In this document: piece by piece, positions 18,040 to 26,396 of the stretch
Layout of the letters: every line of letters starts with the position of its first letter
How positions within the stretch are numbered: position 1 is the stretch's first letter
Assembly: GCA_023387375.1 (NCBI GenBank)
Contig: JAEWIE010000040.1
Location: 62,001-126,000, forward strand
DNA length: 64,000 nt
Origin: Bacteroidota bacterium
GTDB lineage: Bacteria; Bacteroidota; Bacteroidia; Flavobacteriales; Weeksellaceae
Direction of reading: 5' to 3'
Notes under the pieces: model-generated
The model's database searches: none
What the model saw: the letters and a program-made list of their open reading frames with translations, nothing else
Told to the model about the DNA's origin: nothing
Made by a program: the position numbers and the translations under genes

Positions 18040-18746
18040 AGCATTTTAATTTCCTTGTGATAAAACCGCTTTTCTCCCTCATTTTCTAAATCCACGATAA
18101 GCTCTCCCTGAGAATTTGCTGATTTAATTATGCCATTTTGGCGCAAGCCCTCAATTTCAAAAACACCGACCTCATCCTTTTTGAACAAATGAGCGTTGTA
18201 AGACTCTAAAATCGCCTCCTCACATGGAAAGTTTAGTAGGTGGTGAAACAGATACTCATTTAAGAGTTGCGCTGTTTCATGTAGGTCGAATTCCTGCCCA
18301 GATTGCGTCCAGAGCGACCCTGCAGATGGCAACGCTGTGAAATTCCTTTGCCGTACATTAATACCCACGCCGAGTATAAAATACCCCTCCTTGTTTATAC
18401 GCCTCTTTTCAATTAAGATCCCTCCCACTTTCTTCTTCTGAAGAATTAAATCGTTTGGCCATTTGATTAGAGCCTCGGATTGGGTCAATTTGGCAAGAAA
18501 CTGTCTAAAGGTTTCCGCGGTATGATAATTGAGCAACGTTTCACTAAGTGAAATTAATTTCGACGGGTGCGCTAGGGAAAAAGCCAGATTTTGATCTACC
18601 TGAGTATCCCACGAATTGCCATACTGGCCGCGTCCACTAGTTTGATTAAAGGTATAAACACTAAGTGAGCGTGAAGGACTGGAAAGGAAATTTTCGATGG
18701 CATCATTCGTAGAAAGGCAGGACGCCAAATAATAGAGCGGGAACAT
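18033..18746 (-). CDS. birA: Biotin-[acetyl-CoA-carboxylase] ligase (catalytic domain only)
   Basis: This ligase attaches biotin to the carrier domain of acetyl-CoA carboxylase. The signature QTSGRGQYGNSW is present as the biotinyl-AMP loop, as are KWPNDLIL and KKVGGILIE. The protein is 237 aa and has no N-terminal helix-turn-helix, so it is a plain ligase and not a repressor. A short C-terminal cap domain follows the catalytic core. It is convergent with the LptF/G gene (7-base overlap) and divergent from rsfS, with 87 bases between the two starts. Confidence 0.93.
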   Translation of the reverse strand: MFPLYYLASCLSTNDAIENFLSSPSRSLSVYTFNQTSGRGQYGNSWDTQVDQNLAFSLAHPSKLISLSETLLNYHTAETFRQFLAKLTQSEALIKWPNDLILQKKKVGGILIEKRRINKEGYFILGVGINVRQRNFTALPSAGSLWTQSGQEFDLHETAQLLNEYLFHHLLNFPCEEAILESYNAHLFKKDEVGVFEIEGLRQNGIIKSANSQGELIVDLENEGEKRFYHKEIKMLY

Positions 18747-18805
18747 TTATGAAACTTTATGAGATTAAAACCCTCCTTAGAGCGCTGAAAGTAAACAAAA
18801 AACAA

Positions 18806-18813
18806 TAAATTTG
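18806..18813 (+). promoter_or_regulatory. Putative -7 box for rsfS-ftsH
   Basis: TAAATTTG matches TAnnTTTG fully and lies 20 bases before the rsfS ATG. No TTG is seen 17-23 bases upstream, so the assignment depends on one element. Confidence 0.45.
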
Positions 18814-18833
18814 CAGATTAGACCAATTTTTGA

Positions 18834-19196
18834 ATGAGTAAAAATACACAAAAGCAACAACTTATAGACAAAATCGTCGAGGCGATTCAAGATACCAAAG
18901 GGGAAGATATTAAAATTTTTGACCTCACTGGAATTGAAAACTCTGTCGCAGAAACCTTCATTCTCTGCAGTGCGAATTCAAATACTCAAGTGAATGCCAT
19001 CTCTGGCAATGTGGAAAAGAAAGTCCGAAATGAACTAGGCGAACGTCCTTGGCATGTCGAGGGGACTGACAATGCACTTTGGGTACTTATGGACTATGTT
19101 TCTGTTGTCGTGCATGTATTCCAAAGACAAACCCGTGAATACTATGAAATCGAAGAACTATGGGGGGATGCCAAGATTACAAGCATCGAAGATTAA
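18834..19196 (+). CDS. rsfS: Ribosome silencing factor RsfS
   Basis: RsfS (Iojap/DUF143) binds ribosomal protein uL14 and keeps the subunits apart in starvation. The 120-residue protein shows the family core: KGEDIKIFDLTGIENSVAETFILCSANSNTQV is split here as DLTGI, FILCSANSNTQV, then RPWHVEGTDNALWVLMDY and VVVHVF near the end. Length is typical. It lies 43 bases upstream of ftsH and is probably cotranscribed with it, an order I recall from other Bacteroidota. Confidence 0.94.
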   Translation: MSKNTQKQQLIDKIVEAIQDTKGEDIKIFDLTGIENSVAETFILCSANSNTQVNAISGNVEKKVRNELGERPWHVEGTDNALWVLMDYVSVVVHVFQRQTREYYEIEELWGDAKITSIED

Positions 19197-19239
19197 TTAA
19201 CAAAAAGGAACTTATTCCCTACAAATAAGATCATTAAGA

Positions 19240-21264
19240 ATGAAAAATAAAGGATTTAACTGGTTTTTTCCAATCGCGATAGCGGTGGTGCTGTTTCTCT
19301 TTTTACAGCCCATGTTCAGCTCTAGCGAAGGATCCAAACTAGACGAAGAGCGATTTTATGAGCTCGTAAAAGAGGGCAAGGTAAAAGATGTCTTGGTTTA
19401 CACCGACATCAGTAAAGCCGATGTCTTTCTAACCAAAGAGGCAAAAGCAGAACTTGCAAAAAATGGCAAAGCACAGAATCCGAGCCCTTTTGAAATGCTC
19501 AGTCCTCAAACAGGACCTGACTATACATTTGCCTATGGAGACAAAACAATTCTCTTAGAAACCTACCGAGACCTTAAAAAGGCCGACCCTTCCATTGCAA
19601 CAACGATGGATTATACCACGGCTAAAAATCCGATTTCGGATTTATTTGTGACGATCCTAATTTGGGTGGCTGTTCTCGGACTGTTTTACTTCTTCCTCTT
19701 TAGAAGAATGGGAGGCGGAGGCGGAGGTCCTGGCGGACAGATTTTCTCCATTGGTAAATCGAAAGCCAAACTTTTCGACGAAAAAGACAAAATACAAGTT
19801 ACTTTTAAGGACGTAGCAGGTTTAGAAGGAGCTAAAGAAGAAGTCCAAGAAGTAGTAGACTTTTTAAAGAACTCCGATAAATACACAAGACTAGGGGGTA
19901 AAATTCCAAAAGGTGTCCTCTTAGTAGGCCCTCCGGGAACAGGAAAAACTCTTCTTGCCAAAGCTGTTGCTGGTGAAGCAAAAGTGCCCTTTTTCTCACT
20001 ATCAGGATCTGATTTTGTGGAGATGTTTGTAGGAGTAGGAGCCTCTCGAGTTAGAGATTTATTTGCCCAGGCAAAAGCAAAATCTCCAGCCATTATTTTC
20101 ATTGATGAAATTGATGCAATTGGACGAGCAAGAGGAAAAGGAAACATCACGGGAGGGAATGATGAAAGGGAAAACACCTTGAACCAACTCCTAACTGAGA
20201 TGGACGGTTTTGGAACGGACACCAATGTGATAGTAATGGCTGCCACCAACCGCGCAGATATTCTCGACAAAGCTCTTATGAGAGCAGGTCGTTTTGACCG
20301 CTCCATTTATGTGGACCTTCCAGAGCTTCATGAAAGAAGACAAATCTTTGATGTACATTTGGCAAAAATCAAACTTGACCCTAATGTAGATCGGGATTTC
20401 TTAGCCAAACAAACGCCTGGGTTTAGTGGTGCTGACATTGCAAATGTATGTAACGAAGCAGCGCTAATTGCAGCTAGAAATAACCATGATACCGTTACAA
20501 AACAAGACTTCCTTGATGCTGTTGACCGTATTATTGGAGGACTTGAGAAGAAAAACAAAGCCATTAAACCTTCTGAAAAGAAAAGAGTGGCCTTCCACGA
20601 AGCGGGACACGCTGCCATTTCATGGCTCGTAGAACACGCTGCCCCTCTACTTAAAGTGACTATCGTACCAAGAGGTCGATCTTTAGGCGCAGCTTGGTAT
20701 TTACCAGAAGAGCGTTCTCTTACCACTACAGAGCAGATGTATGACGAGATCTGTGCAACGCTAGGGGGTAGAGCCGCGGAGCAAACGGTCTTTGGAAACA
20801 TTTCAACCGGAGCTCTCTCTGATTTAGAAAGAGTAACTAAGCAGGCCCAAGCCATGGTAACGGTTTATGGTCTTAACGAACGAGTAGGAAATATTTCATA
20901 CTATGATAGTTCAGGCCAGAGCGAATATTCTTTCGGGAAACCTTATTCAGAGCAAACGGCGAAAACCATTGATGAAGAAATTTCTAAAATCATTGAACTT
21001 CAGTACAGCCGTGCTCTTCAGATTTTAAGTGATAACCGGGATAAACTTGACGCCCTCGCTGGAAAACTCCTAGAGAAGGAGGTTATTTTCCGAGAAGACT
21101 TAGAAGAGATTTTCGGCAAAAGAGCCTGGGATCCAGAACTTACGGAACAGCCACTTCAAGTAGCTGAAGAAAATAAAAAAGAGGATGTACAGCCTATTTC
21201 TACCCCTTCGAGTGAAGTAGAGCATGAGGCACCAGAGGCGCCCTCCTCGGAGATTCCCTCCTAA
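19240..21264 (+). CDS. ftsH: ATP-dependent zinc metalloprotease FtsH
   Basis: FtsH extracts and degrades membrane and short-lived cytosolic proteins. The 674-residue chain has TM1 at about 8-24, a periplasmic domain, and TM2 at about 134-154. A Gly-rich linker follows. The AAA module carries Walker A GPPGTGKT (230-237) and Walker B IIFIDEIDAIG. The protease zinc site is HEAGH (His453, His457). The last 45 residues are acidic, low in complexity and rich in Pro, Ser and Glu. It follows rsfS and is closed by a hairpin at 21273-21311. Confidence 0.97.
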   Translation: MKNKGFNWFFPIAIAVVLFLFLQPMFSSSEGSKLDEERFYELVKEGKVKDVLVYTDISKADVFLTKEAKAELAKNGKAQNPSPFEMLSPQTGPDYTFAYGDKTILLETYRDLKKADPSIATTMDYTTAKNPISDLFVTILIWVAVLGLFYFFLFRRMGGGGGGPGGQIFSIGKSKAKLFDEKDKIQVTFKDVAGLEGAKEEVQEVVDFLKNSDKYTRLGGKIPKGVLLVGPPGTGKTLLAKAVAGEAKVPFFSLSGSDFVEMFVGVGASRVRDLFAQAKAKSPAIIFIDEIDAIGRARGKGNITGGNDERENTLNQLLTEMDGFGTDTNVIVMAATNRADILDKALMRAGRFDRSIYVDLPELHERRQIFDVHLAKIKLDPNVDRDFLAKQTPGFSGADIANVCNEAALIAARNNHDTVTKQDFLDAVDRIIGGLEKKNKAIKPSEKKRVAFHEAGHAAISWLVEHAAPLLKVTIVPRGRSLGAAWYLPEERSLTTTEQMYDEICATLGGRAAEQTVFGNISTGALSDLERVTKQAQAMVTVYGLNERVGNISYYDSSGQSEYSFGKPYSEQTAKTIDEEISKIIELQYSRALQILSDNRDKLDALAGKLLEKEVIFREDLEEIFGKRAWDPELTEQPLQVAEENKKEDVQPISTPSSEVEHEAPEAPSSEIPS

Positions 21265-21272
21265 TTAAACAC

Positions 21273-21311
21273 AAAATCCTGACCTTAGAATTTACTTTCG
21301 GTCAGGATTTT
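21273..21311 (+). terminator. Terminator after ftsH
   Basis: A 12-base perfect stem (AAAATCCTGACC at 21273-21284, GGTCAGGATTTT at 21300-21311) with a 15-base loop begins 9 bases after the ftsH stop. The right arm ends in TTTT, followed by GC. It separates ftsH from the LUD gene. Confidence 0.75.
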
Positions 21312-21343
21312 GCTATTTATACGATTCAATAAAATATAATTTC

Positions 21344-21351
21344 TATTTTTG
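21344..21351 (+). promoter_or_regulatory. Putative -7 box for the LUD-cdsA-psd operon
   Basis: TATTTTTG matches TAnnTTTG, lies past the ftsH terminator and 32 bases before the GTG start of the LUD gene. No TTG -33 element is evident. Confidence 0.4.
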
Positions 21352-21383
21352 TATTCTATAATTGATAAATCCATACAGTATAC

Positions 21384-21965
21384 GTGAGCTTATTTAGGAA
21401 ATTTGTAGGAAAAATTCTTAATCAGCCTGAAGTTGATGATGAGAACGATCTGGTAAAATTAGGAGACCAGTTAAAGCATGCGGATTTGGATTACAAGTTC
21501 GCGCAGCTTTTCACACACTCGGGAGGCTACTTTAATTATTGCCAAGACGAAGCAGAGGCTTTGCAGATTCTTAACCAGATTTTGAAACTCGAGGACATTC
21601 ATTCTGTCTTTTGCTGTGATGAGGATTTAAAGAATTTTTTGGACGTCGTTAAAGTTCCTTACGACAAATCACTCGAATCGTTCCACGATGCGGCCTTTAT
21701 CACTTGTGAGTATCTTATCGCATACGATGGGCGCATTATGCTCTCTCACAACAATATTCTTCATTACCATTCCTCTAGACTTCCCGAAAAGATTATTATA
21801 ATGGCGAACGTTTCACAAATTGTGACCAACCTAGGAGACGCCATGATGAAAGTAAAACGCAGAGGTACCCTCAAGAACCTTACCTCTATTAGTGGGGGAC
21901 ATTCGAAACTAGATCATGCGGGAAAAGACAATACAAAACTTTTCTTACTTTTACTCGAAGATTAA
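21384..21965 (+). CDS. LUD-domain protein (LutC/YkgG-like), orphan
   Basis: The 193-residue protein resembles the LUD (lactate utilisation) domain, with ITCEYLIAYDGRIMLSH and the stretch LPEKIIIMANVSQIV typical of the fold. The start is GTG at 21384, giving MSLFRKFVGKIL. The oxidoreductase partners LutA and LutB are not nearby, so a lactate role is doubtful. It lies between ftsH and the phospholipid genes cdsA and psd, an order I recall from other Flavobacteriia. The function is unknown, and the context hints at the envelope or at protein quality control. Confidence 0.75.
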   Translation: MSLFRKFVGKILNQPEVDDENDLVKLGDQLKHADLDYKFAQLFTHSGGYFNYCQDEAEALQILNQILKLEDIHSVFCCDEDLKNFLDVVKVPYDKSLESFHDAAFITCEYLIAYDGRIMLSHNNILHYHSSRLPEKIIIMANVSQIVTNLGDAMMKVKRRGTLKNLTSISGGHSKLDHAGKDNTKLFLLLLED

Positions 21966-21999
21966 ATTCTTTTAATTTTTAATCTCAAACAGAACAAAA

Positions 22000-22863
22000 T
22001 TGGATAAAAATTTAATTCAAAGGCTGATCTCAGGATTAGTGTATGGTCTAATTATCATACTTTGCACAACTCCCTTAGGGCAGAGCCTCTTAGAGCCCCT
22101 TGCCCCTAAAGTTCGTCAGCATCATTTGTATTTCGGCCTTATTGCTTTTTTTTTGTTAGCCAGCATTTGGGAATGCATCCGAATTCTAAAAATCACCGAA
22201 GGATGGCAAAGAATCTTTGCCCTTCCTTTAAGCTTAGCCGTTTTCTACCTATTTGCAAAACGATATTTTGACCAAGGATTTTCGTTTGAACCGAATCCTT
22301 CCGAATCGATGGCCCTTTTTTTAATCCTTGTCGTTTGTCTTACTTTGTTTTTCTTCAAAAAAGAACTTAGTAACAATTCTGGGAAATTAGTTTTTACTGT
22401 GCTTTATACAGCCCTTCCCTTTGGATTTGCTTTAGGCCTCGTTCAATTTGCAAACGAACAGTTTACCTGGGAAGTATTTTGGCTTTTTGTTCTTATTTGG
22501 TCAAGCGATTCTTTTGCTTACTTTTCAGGCAAATTGTTTGGAAAACACAAAATGGCGCCCACCATCTCTCCGAAGAAAACCTGGGAGGGGTTCGCAGGAG
22601 GGGTTCTACTTACTTTGATTTTAGCTTATTTTATTGAATCGAATTTGCCTCAACTTCAAGGCAATTGGATCGTGGTTGGTCTTTTGGTCTCTATCTTTGC
22701 TCCTCTAGGAGATTTAGTAGAAAGCCAACTAAAACGAAATTTCAATGTCAAGGATAGCGGATTCTTAATCCCAGGTCATGGCGGGGTGCTCGATAGGCTC
22801 GATAGCTTTATTATTTGTGCGCCTGTGGTATATATTTACTTCTTACTTAATCAACTTTTATAA
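22000..22863 (+). CDS. cdsA: Phosphatidate cytidylyltransferase
   Basis: CdsA makes CDP-diacylglycerol from phosphatidic acid and CTP, feeding all membrane phospholipids. The 287-residue protein has about eight hydrophobic helices. Its C-terminal signature runs from ESQLKRNFNVKDSG to PGHGGVLDRLDS, with the catalytic Asp and Lys residues present. The start is TTG at 22000, giving MDKNLIQRLISGL, a normal CdsA N-terminus; there is no closer ATG. The psd gene follows by 8 bases, so lipid synthesis steps are grouped here. Confidence 0.95.
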   Translation: MDKNLIQRLISGLVYGLIIILCTTPLGQSLLEPLAPKVRQHHLYFGLIAFFLLASIWECIRILKITEGWQRIFALPLSLAVFYLFAKRYFDQGFSFEPNPSESMALFLILVVCLTLFFFKKELSNNSGKLVFTVLYTALPFGFALGLVQFANEQFTWEVFWLFVLIWSSDSFAYFSGKLFGKHKMAPTISPKKTWEGFAGGVLLTLILAYFIESNLPQLQGNWIVVGLLVSIFAPLGDLVESQLKRNFNVKDSGFLIPGHGGVLDRLDSFIICAPVVYIYFLLNQLL

Positions 22864-22871
22864 TATCTACT

Positions 22872-23537
22872 ATGAAACTGCATAAAGAATCTAAAGGCAC
22901 TATACTTGTTGCCACGTTACTTTTCGTGATCATCGCGATTCTCGTGATTTATTTTCTAAAGCAGTGGTCTCTGCTTATTATCATTCCTCTTTTAGTTCTC
23001 TATGGGCTTGTGTTTTGGTTCTTCCGGGTACCCCATCGTGTACTAGCAGATCAAGAACTCTCCATCGTAGCGCCTGTGGATGGTAAAGTGGTCATGATTA
23101 AAGAAGTAGATGAATCTGAGTTCTTAAAGCAAAAAGCAATTCAAATCTCGATTTTCATGTCGCCACTCAATGTGCATATTTGTCGATATCCCGTTTCTGG
23201 AAAGGTTATTTATAAAAAATATCATCCTGGAAAATACCTCGTCGCATGGCATGAGAAATCCTCGATCGAAAACGAAAGAACCACGGTGGCCGTAGAAACA
23301 CCTGCAAATCATCAGATTGTTTTTCGACAAATTGCGGGATATGTCGCTCGAAGAATTGTTTTTTACTGTCAGGTTGGTGATAGCGCAAAAGCAGGAGAAG
23401 AATTTGGATTCATTAAATTCGGATCTAGAATGGATGTGTTTTTACCGTTAGATTCAGAAATACTCTGTAAGATTGGAGACAAAACCAAAGGCGGCGTCGA
23501 TCTCATTGCTCAACTATCCAAATCGGAATCCCACTAG
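22872..23537 (+). CDS. psd: Phosphatidylserine decarboxylase proenzyme (short form)
   Basis: The enzyme converts phosphatidylserine to phosphatidylethanolamine. The 221-residue form has an N-terminal hydrophobic hairpin (about 10-52), then APVDGKV, MSPLNVHICRYPVSG and the self-cleavage site in FGSRMD. Cleavage between Gly184 and Ser185 would create the pyruvoyl group. Length and site fit the short psd type shared with many non-enteric bacteria. It is 8 bases after cdsA. The phosphatidylserine synthase gene is not in this window. Confidence 0.94.
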   Translation: MKLHKESKGTILVATLLFVIIAILVIYFLKQWSLLIIIPLLVLYGLVFWFFRVPHRVLADQELSIVAPVDGKVVMIKEVDESEFLKQKAIQISIFMSPLNVHICRYPVSGKVIYKKYHPGKYLVAWHEKSSIENERTTVAVETPANHQIVFRQIAGYVARRIVFYCQVGDSAKAGEEFGFIKFGSRMDVFLPLDSEILCKIGDKTKGGVDLIAQLSKSESH

Positions 23538-23672
23538 GCTTATTCACTAGTTTTTACAAGTAGTCCCTGTTCTAATTTGGGCAGAAATCCACCTATCTAA
23601 AAGTCAAATTTTAGCTTTGCAAGAAATTATTTTAGTTTTTTTTTGTACCTTTTAAACCAAAATTCTTCTTCT

Positions 23673-24239
23673 ATGAAATTGCTAAGACTTTTTGGCTATA
23701 GCGCCGCATTTCTTTTTCTACTTGCTTCCTGCACGCAGGACTTAAACCAGCAAAAACTAGAGCTTCAAAAGCGCGAAATGGCACTCAAAGAAAAAGAAAA
23801 CGCATTTGCTTTAAAACAAGCCGACTACCAACTTCTTTCCCAAATGCGAGACTCTATTGTTAGTTCCCGTGACTCGCTTGATATTCATCCTAAATTACAG
23901 CTCATCGAGGGCAAATGGAAAGGAAAGATTGTTTGTACCGAAAGTAACTGTCCTGAGTACGTTGTAGGAGACACACGAATAGACGATTGGCAATTGGAAG
24001 TTGTCGGTGGAATCGTGACGGCAAAGAACTTGAACAAATCAGGTTTTATTCGGGTGTACAAAGGAGGGATTGAAAACAATCAACTCAAACTAAATTACCG
24101 CAGTCCAGCGAATGCGGAGAAGATCCTAAATATTGAGATCGTATTTCCCGATCTAAATGCAAGCAATCTTTCGGGTTCTCGTAATGTACAAATCGACGGG
24201 AACTGCCAAAGTAAATACACCATTGAACTTACACGATAA
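23673..24239 (+). CDS. Putative lipoprotein with coiled-coil start
   Basis: The 188-residue protein has a lipoprotein signal with lipobox around LLASC at about residue 20. A heptad-like charged helix (LELQKREMALKEKENA) follows for about 30 residues. The C-terminal part is beta-rich and contains IEGKWKGKIVCTESNCPEYVVGD, with cysteine residues that may pair. I start it at 23673, where the signal peptide begins. I recognise no named domain. It lies 11 bases before the antiporter gene and is likely cotranscribed with it. Confidence 0.75.
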   Translation: MKLLRLFGYSAAFLFLLASCTQDLNQQKLELQKREMALKEKENAFALKQADYQLLSQMRDSIVSSRDSLDIHPKLQLIEGKWKGKIVCTESNCPEYVVGDTRIDDWQLEVVGGIVTAKNLNKSGFIRVYKGGIENNQLKLNYRSPANAEKILNIEIVFPDLNASNLSGSRNVQIDGNCQSKYTIELTR

Positions 24240-24250
24240 GCTGAATTTTT

Positions 24251-26392
24251 ATGCTCACAATTTTAAGTGCAGGACACTTCAGTATTCCTATTGAGGATCC
24301 CTTACTCAAGTTTTTAGTCATTCTTATTATTATATTAGCTGCGCCTCTTCTTTTAAACAAGATCAAGGTGCCTCATTTAATAGGGCTTATTATTGCGGGT
24401 GCACTCATTGGTCCCAATGGATTCGGAGTGCTTCCCCGAGATGCGAGCGTTGTCGTGATTGGAACCACCGGTATTTTGTTTATTATGTTTATGGCAGGTC
24501 TTGAGATCGACCTCACAGAATTCAAAAAAAACAAATGGAAAAGCCTAGGGTTTGGTGGATATACGTTCATTATACCTTTTACTCTAGGAATGTTTGCTGC
24601 ACACTTTTTTCTTGGTTTTAGTTGGATGACATCCATTTTATTTGCGAGTTTATTCTCCTCTCATACATTAATATCCTATCCTATTGTTAGCAAATTGGGA
24701 ATAACAAAAAACAAGGCCGTCAACATAACCGTGGGAGGAACGATGATTACGGACATTCTTGCGCTTCTTGTGCTTGCTGTTATTGTAGGTATGTCCCAAG
24801 GCGAAGTAAACCAAGCCTTTTGGATGCGTCTTGGAATCTCAATTGTCATTTTTGGTGCCGTCGTATTAATTGGATTTCCCATTATAGGTCGTTGGTTTTT
24901 CAAAAAAGTAGATGATAAAGTCTCTCATTTCATTTTCGTGATGGTAATGATTTATTTGGCGGGACTATTTGCGGAACTAGCTGGCGTAGAGGCGATCATT
25001 GGTGCTTTCTTAGCTGGACTTGCACTCAACCGCCTTATTCCTCATACCTCTACATTAATGAATCGTATCGACTTTGTCGGCAACGCCTTATTCATTCCGT
25101 TTTTCCTTATTTCTGTTGGAATGATCATCGATTTTCAAGCCTTTATTAAAGACTTCGAAACGATAAAAGTCGCACTCGTAATGACCGTACTTGCCATTGG
25201 AGGAAAATACCTTGCGGCCATGGCAACGAAAAAGACTTTTAAAATGACCGACGATGAAGGCAATATGGTATTTGGACTATCCACTGCGTCTGCAGCGGCC
25301 ACGCTTGCCGCGGTTATGGTAGGATACAACGTTATCTTAGGTGAAACGGATTCTGGAGAACCCATCAGGCTTTTGAACGAAAGCATTTTAAACGGAAGTA
25401 TTCTTCTTATCCTAATCTCTTGTACGGTTTCCTCTTTTGTGTCGCTTAGAAGTGCCACCAATATCTATGAGAAGGAAAGCGAAGAGAACATCTCGGATGA
25501 CAATGCAGGTGAAGAGAGAATTCTCTTAGCACTTAATTACCCAGAAACGGTCGAACCTATGACCAATTTAGCGCTGCTTGTAAAATCCAGATCTAACAAA
25601 GATCACCTTTATGCACTTAATGTGATTAACGAAGAAATGAATGAATCTTCGGACAAAAATGCAGACAAACTTTTGCATACAGCAGCAAATATTGCCACAG
25701 GAGCTGAGATTCTAATTGCCACTCTAAAAAGACACGATTCGGATATCATCAATGGAATCAACAATGAGATAAAAGAGCATAAAATTACAGATTTAATCAT
25801 TGGTGTGGACAATACGAAAGGATTTAGTTCGTCTTTCGTTTACAATCTTTACAATGGATATTTGAGCAATTCCTCCACCAATGTGATGGTGTATCATAGT
25901 GTACAACCTACAGCTACGATTCATACCTATCACACAGTGATTCCAGACCTCGCACCCAAGGAACAGGGCTTTTTCAAATCCCTACTTAAAATATGGAATC
26001 TAGCTCGACATTCGGGTGCACAAATGGTCTTTTACAGCAGTGAAAACACGATCAAACTTCTAGAGAAGATCCAGAAGAAAGCAGCAATCGAATCCGAGTT
26101 TATCGTCTTTACCAATTGGAATGACCTCCCTAAAATTGCAGAGAAAATGAAAGCGGACGAAGGGCTCATTCTAATGATGAGCATAAGAGGTCAGGCTTCT
26201 TATATTAAGGAAATGGCTAAGGTACCGAACTTCCTTCATGACAAATGCATGAAGATGAATTATCTGTTACTGTATCCAGCCACAGAATCCGACCAGCCTA
26301 CTACCCTTCGATCCTACGCGAACCGTCGAAGTCATCACAATCTAGAGGATTACAGTGAAATTGGGAATATGATTGGAAAGCTATTTAAGTAA
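24251..26392 (+). CDS. CPA2-family cation:proton antiporter with cytosolic C-terminal domain
   Basis: The first 400 residues form a Kef/NapA-type sodium/hydrogen exchanger with about twelve membrane helices. They include LIGLIIAGALIGPNGFG, an early family signature, and GVEAIIGAFLAGLALNR in the ion-binding region. The last 300 residues are soluble and look like a UspA-type nucleotide-binding pair (EERILLALNYPE, LIIGVDN). The exchanged ion (Na+ or K+ for H+) cannot be read from the sequence. Its stop is 4 bases from the convergent ABC exporter gene. Confidence 0.88.
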   Translation: MLTILSAGHFSIPIEDPLLKFLVILIIILAAPLLLNKIKVPHLIGLIIAGALIGPNGFGVLPRDASVVVIGTTGILFIMFMAGLEIDLTEFKKNKWKSLGFGGYTFIIPFTLGMFAAHFFLGFSWMTSILFASLFSSHTLISYPIVSKLGITKNKAVNITVGGTMITDILALLVLAVIVGMSQGEVNQAFWMRLGISIVIFGAVVLIGFPIIGRWFFKKVDDKVSHFIFVMVMIYLAGLFAELAGVEAIIGAFLAGLALNRLIPHTSTLMNRIDFVGNALFIPFFLISVGMIIDFQAFIKDFETIKVALVMTVLAIGGKYLAAMATKKTFKMTDDEGNMVFGLSTASAAATLAAVMVGYNVILGETDSGEPIRLLNESILNGSILLILISCTVSSFVSLRSATNIYEKESEENISDDNAGEERILLALNYPETVEPMTNLALLVKSRSNKDHLYALNVINEEMNESSDKNADKLLHTAANIATGAEILIATLKRHDSDIINGINNEIKEHKITDLIIGVDNTKGFSSSFVYNLYNGYLSNSSTNVMVYHSVQPTATIHTYHTVIPDLAPKEQGFFKSLLKIWNLARHSGAQMVFYSSENTIKLLEKIQKKAAIESEFIVFTNWNDLPKIAEKMKADEGLILMMSIRGQASYIKEMAKVPNFLHDKCMKMNYLLLYPATESDQPTTLRSYANRRSHHNLEDYSEIGNMIGKLFK

Positions 26393-26396
26393 TATT

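Noticed and set aside
19686..20306. Minus-strand frame of 206 codons inside ftsH
   Set aside because: It is the reverse shadow of a real AAA gene, rich in Ser, Pro and Ala, with no domain or start signal.
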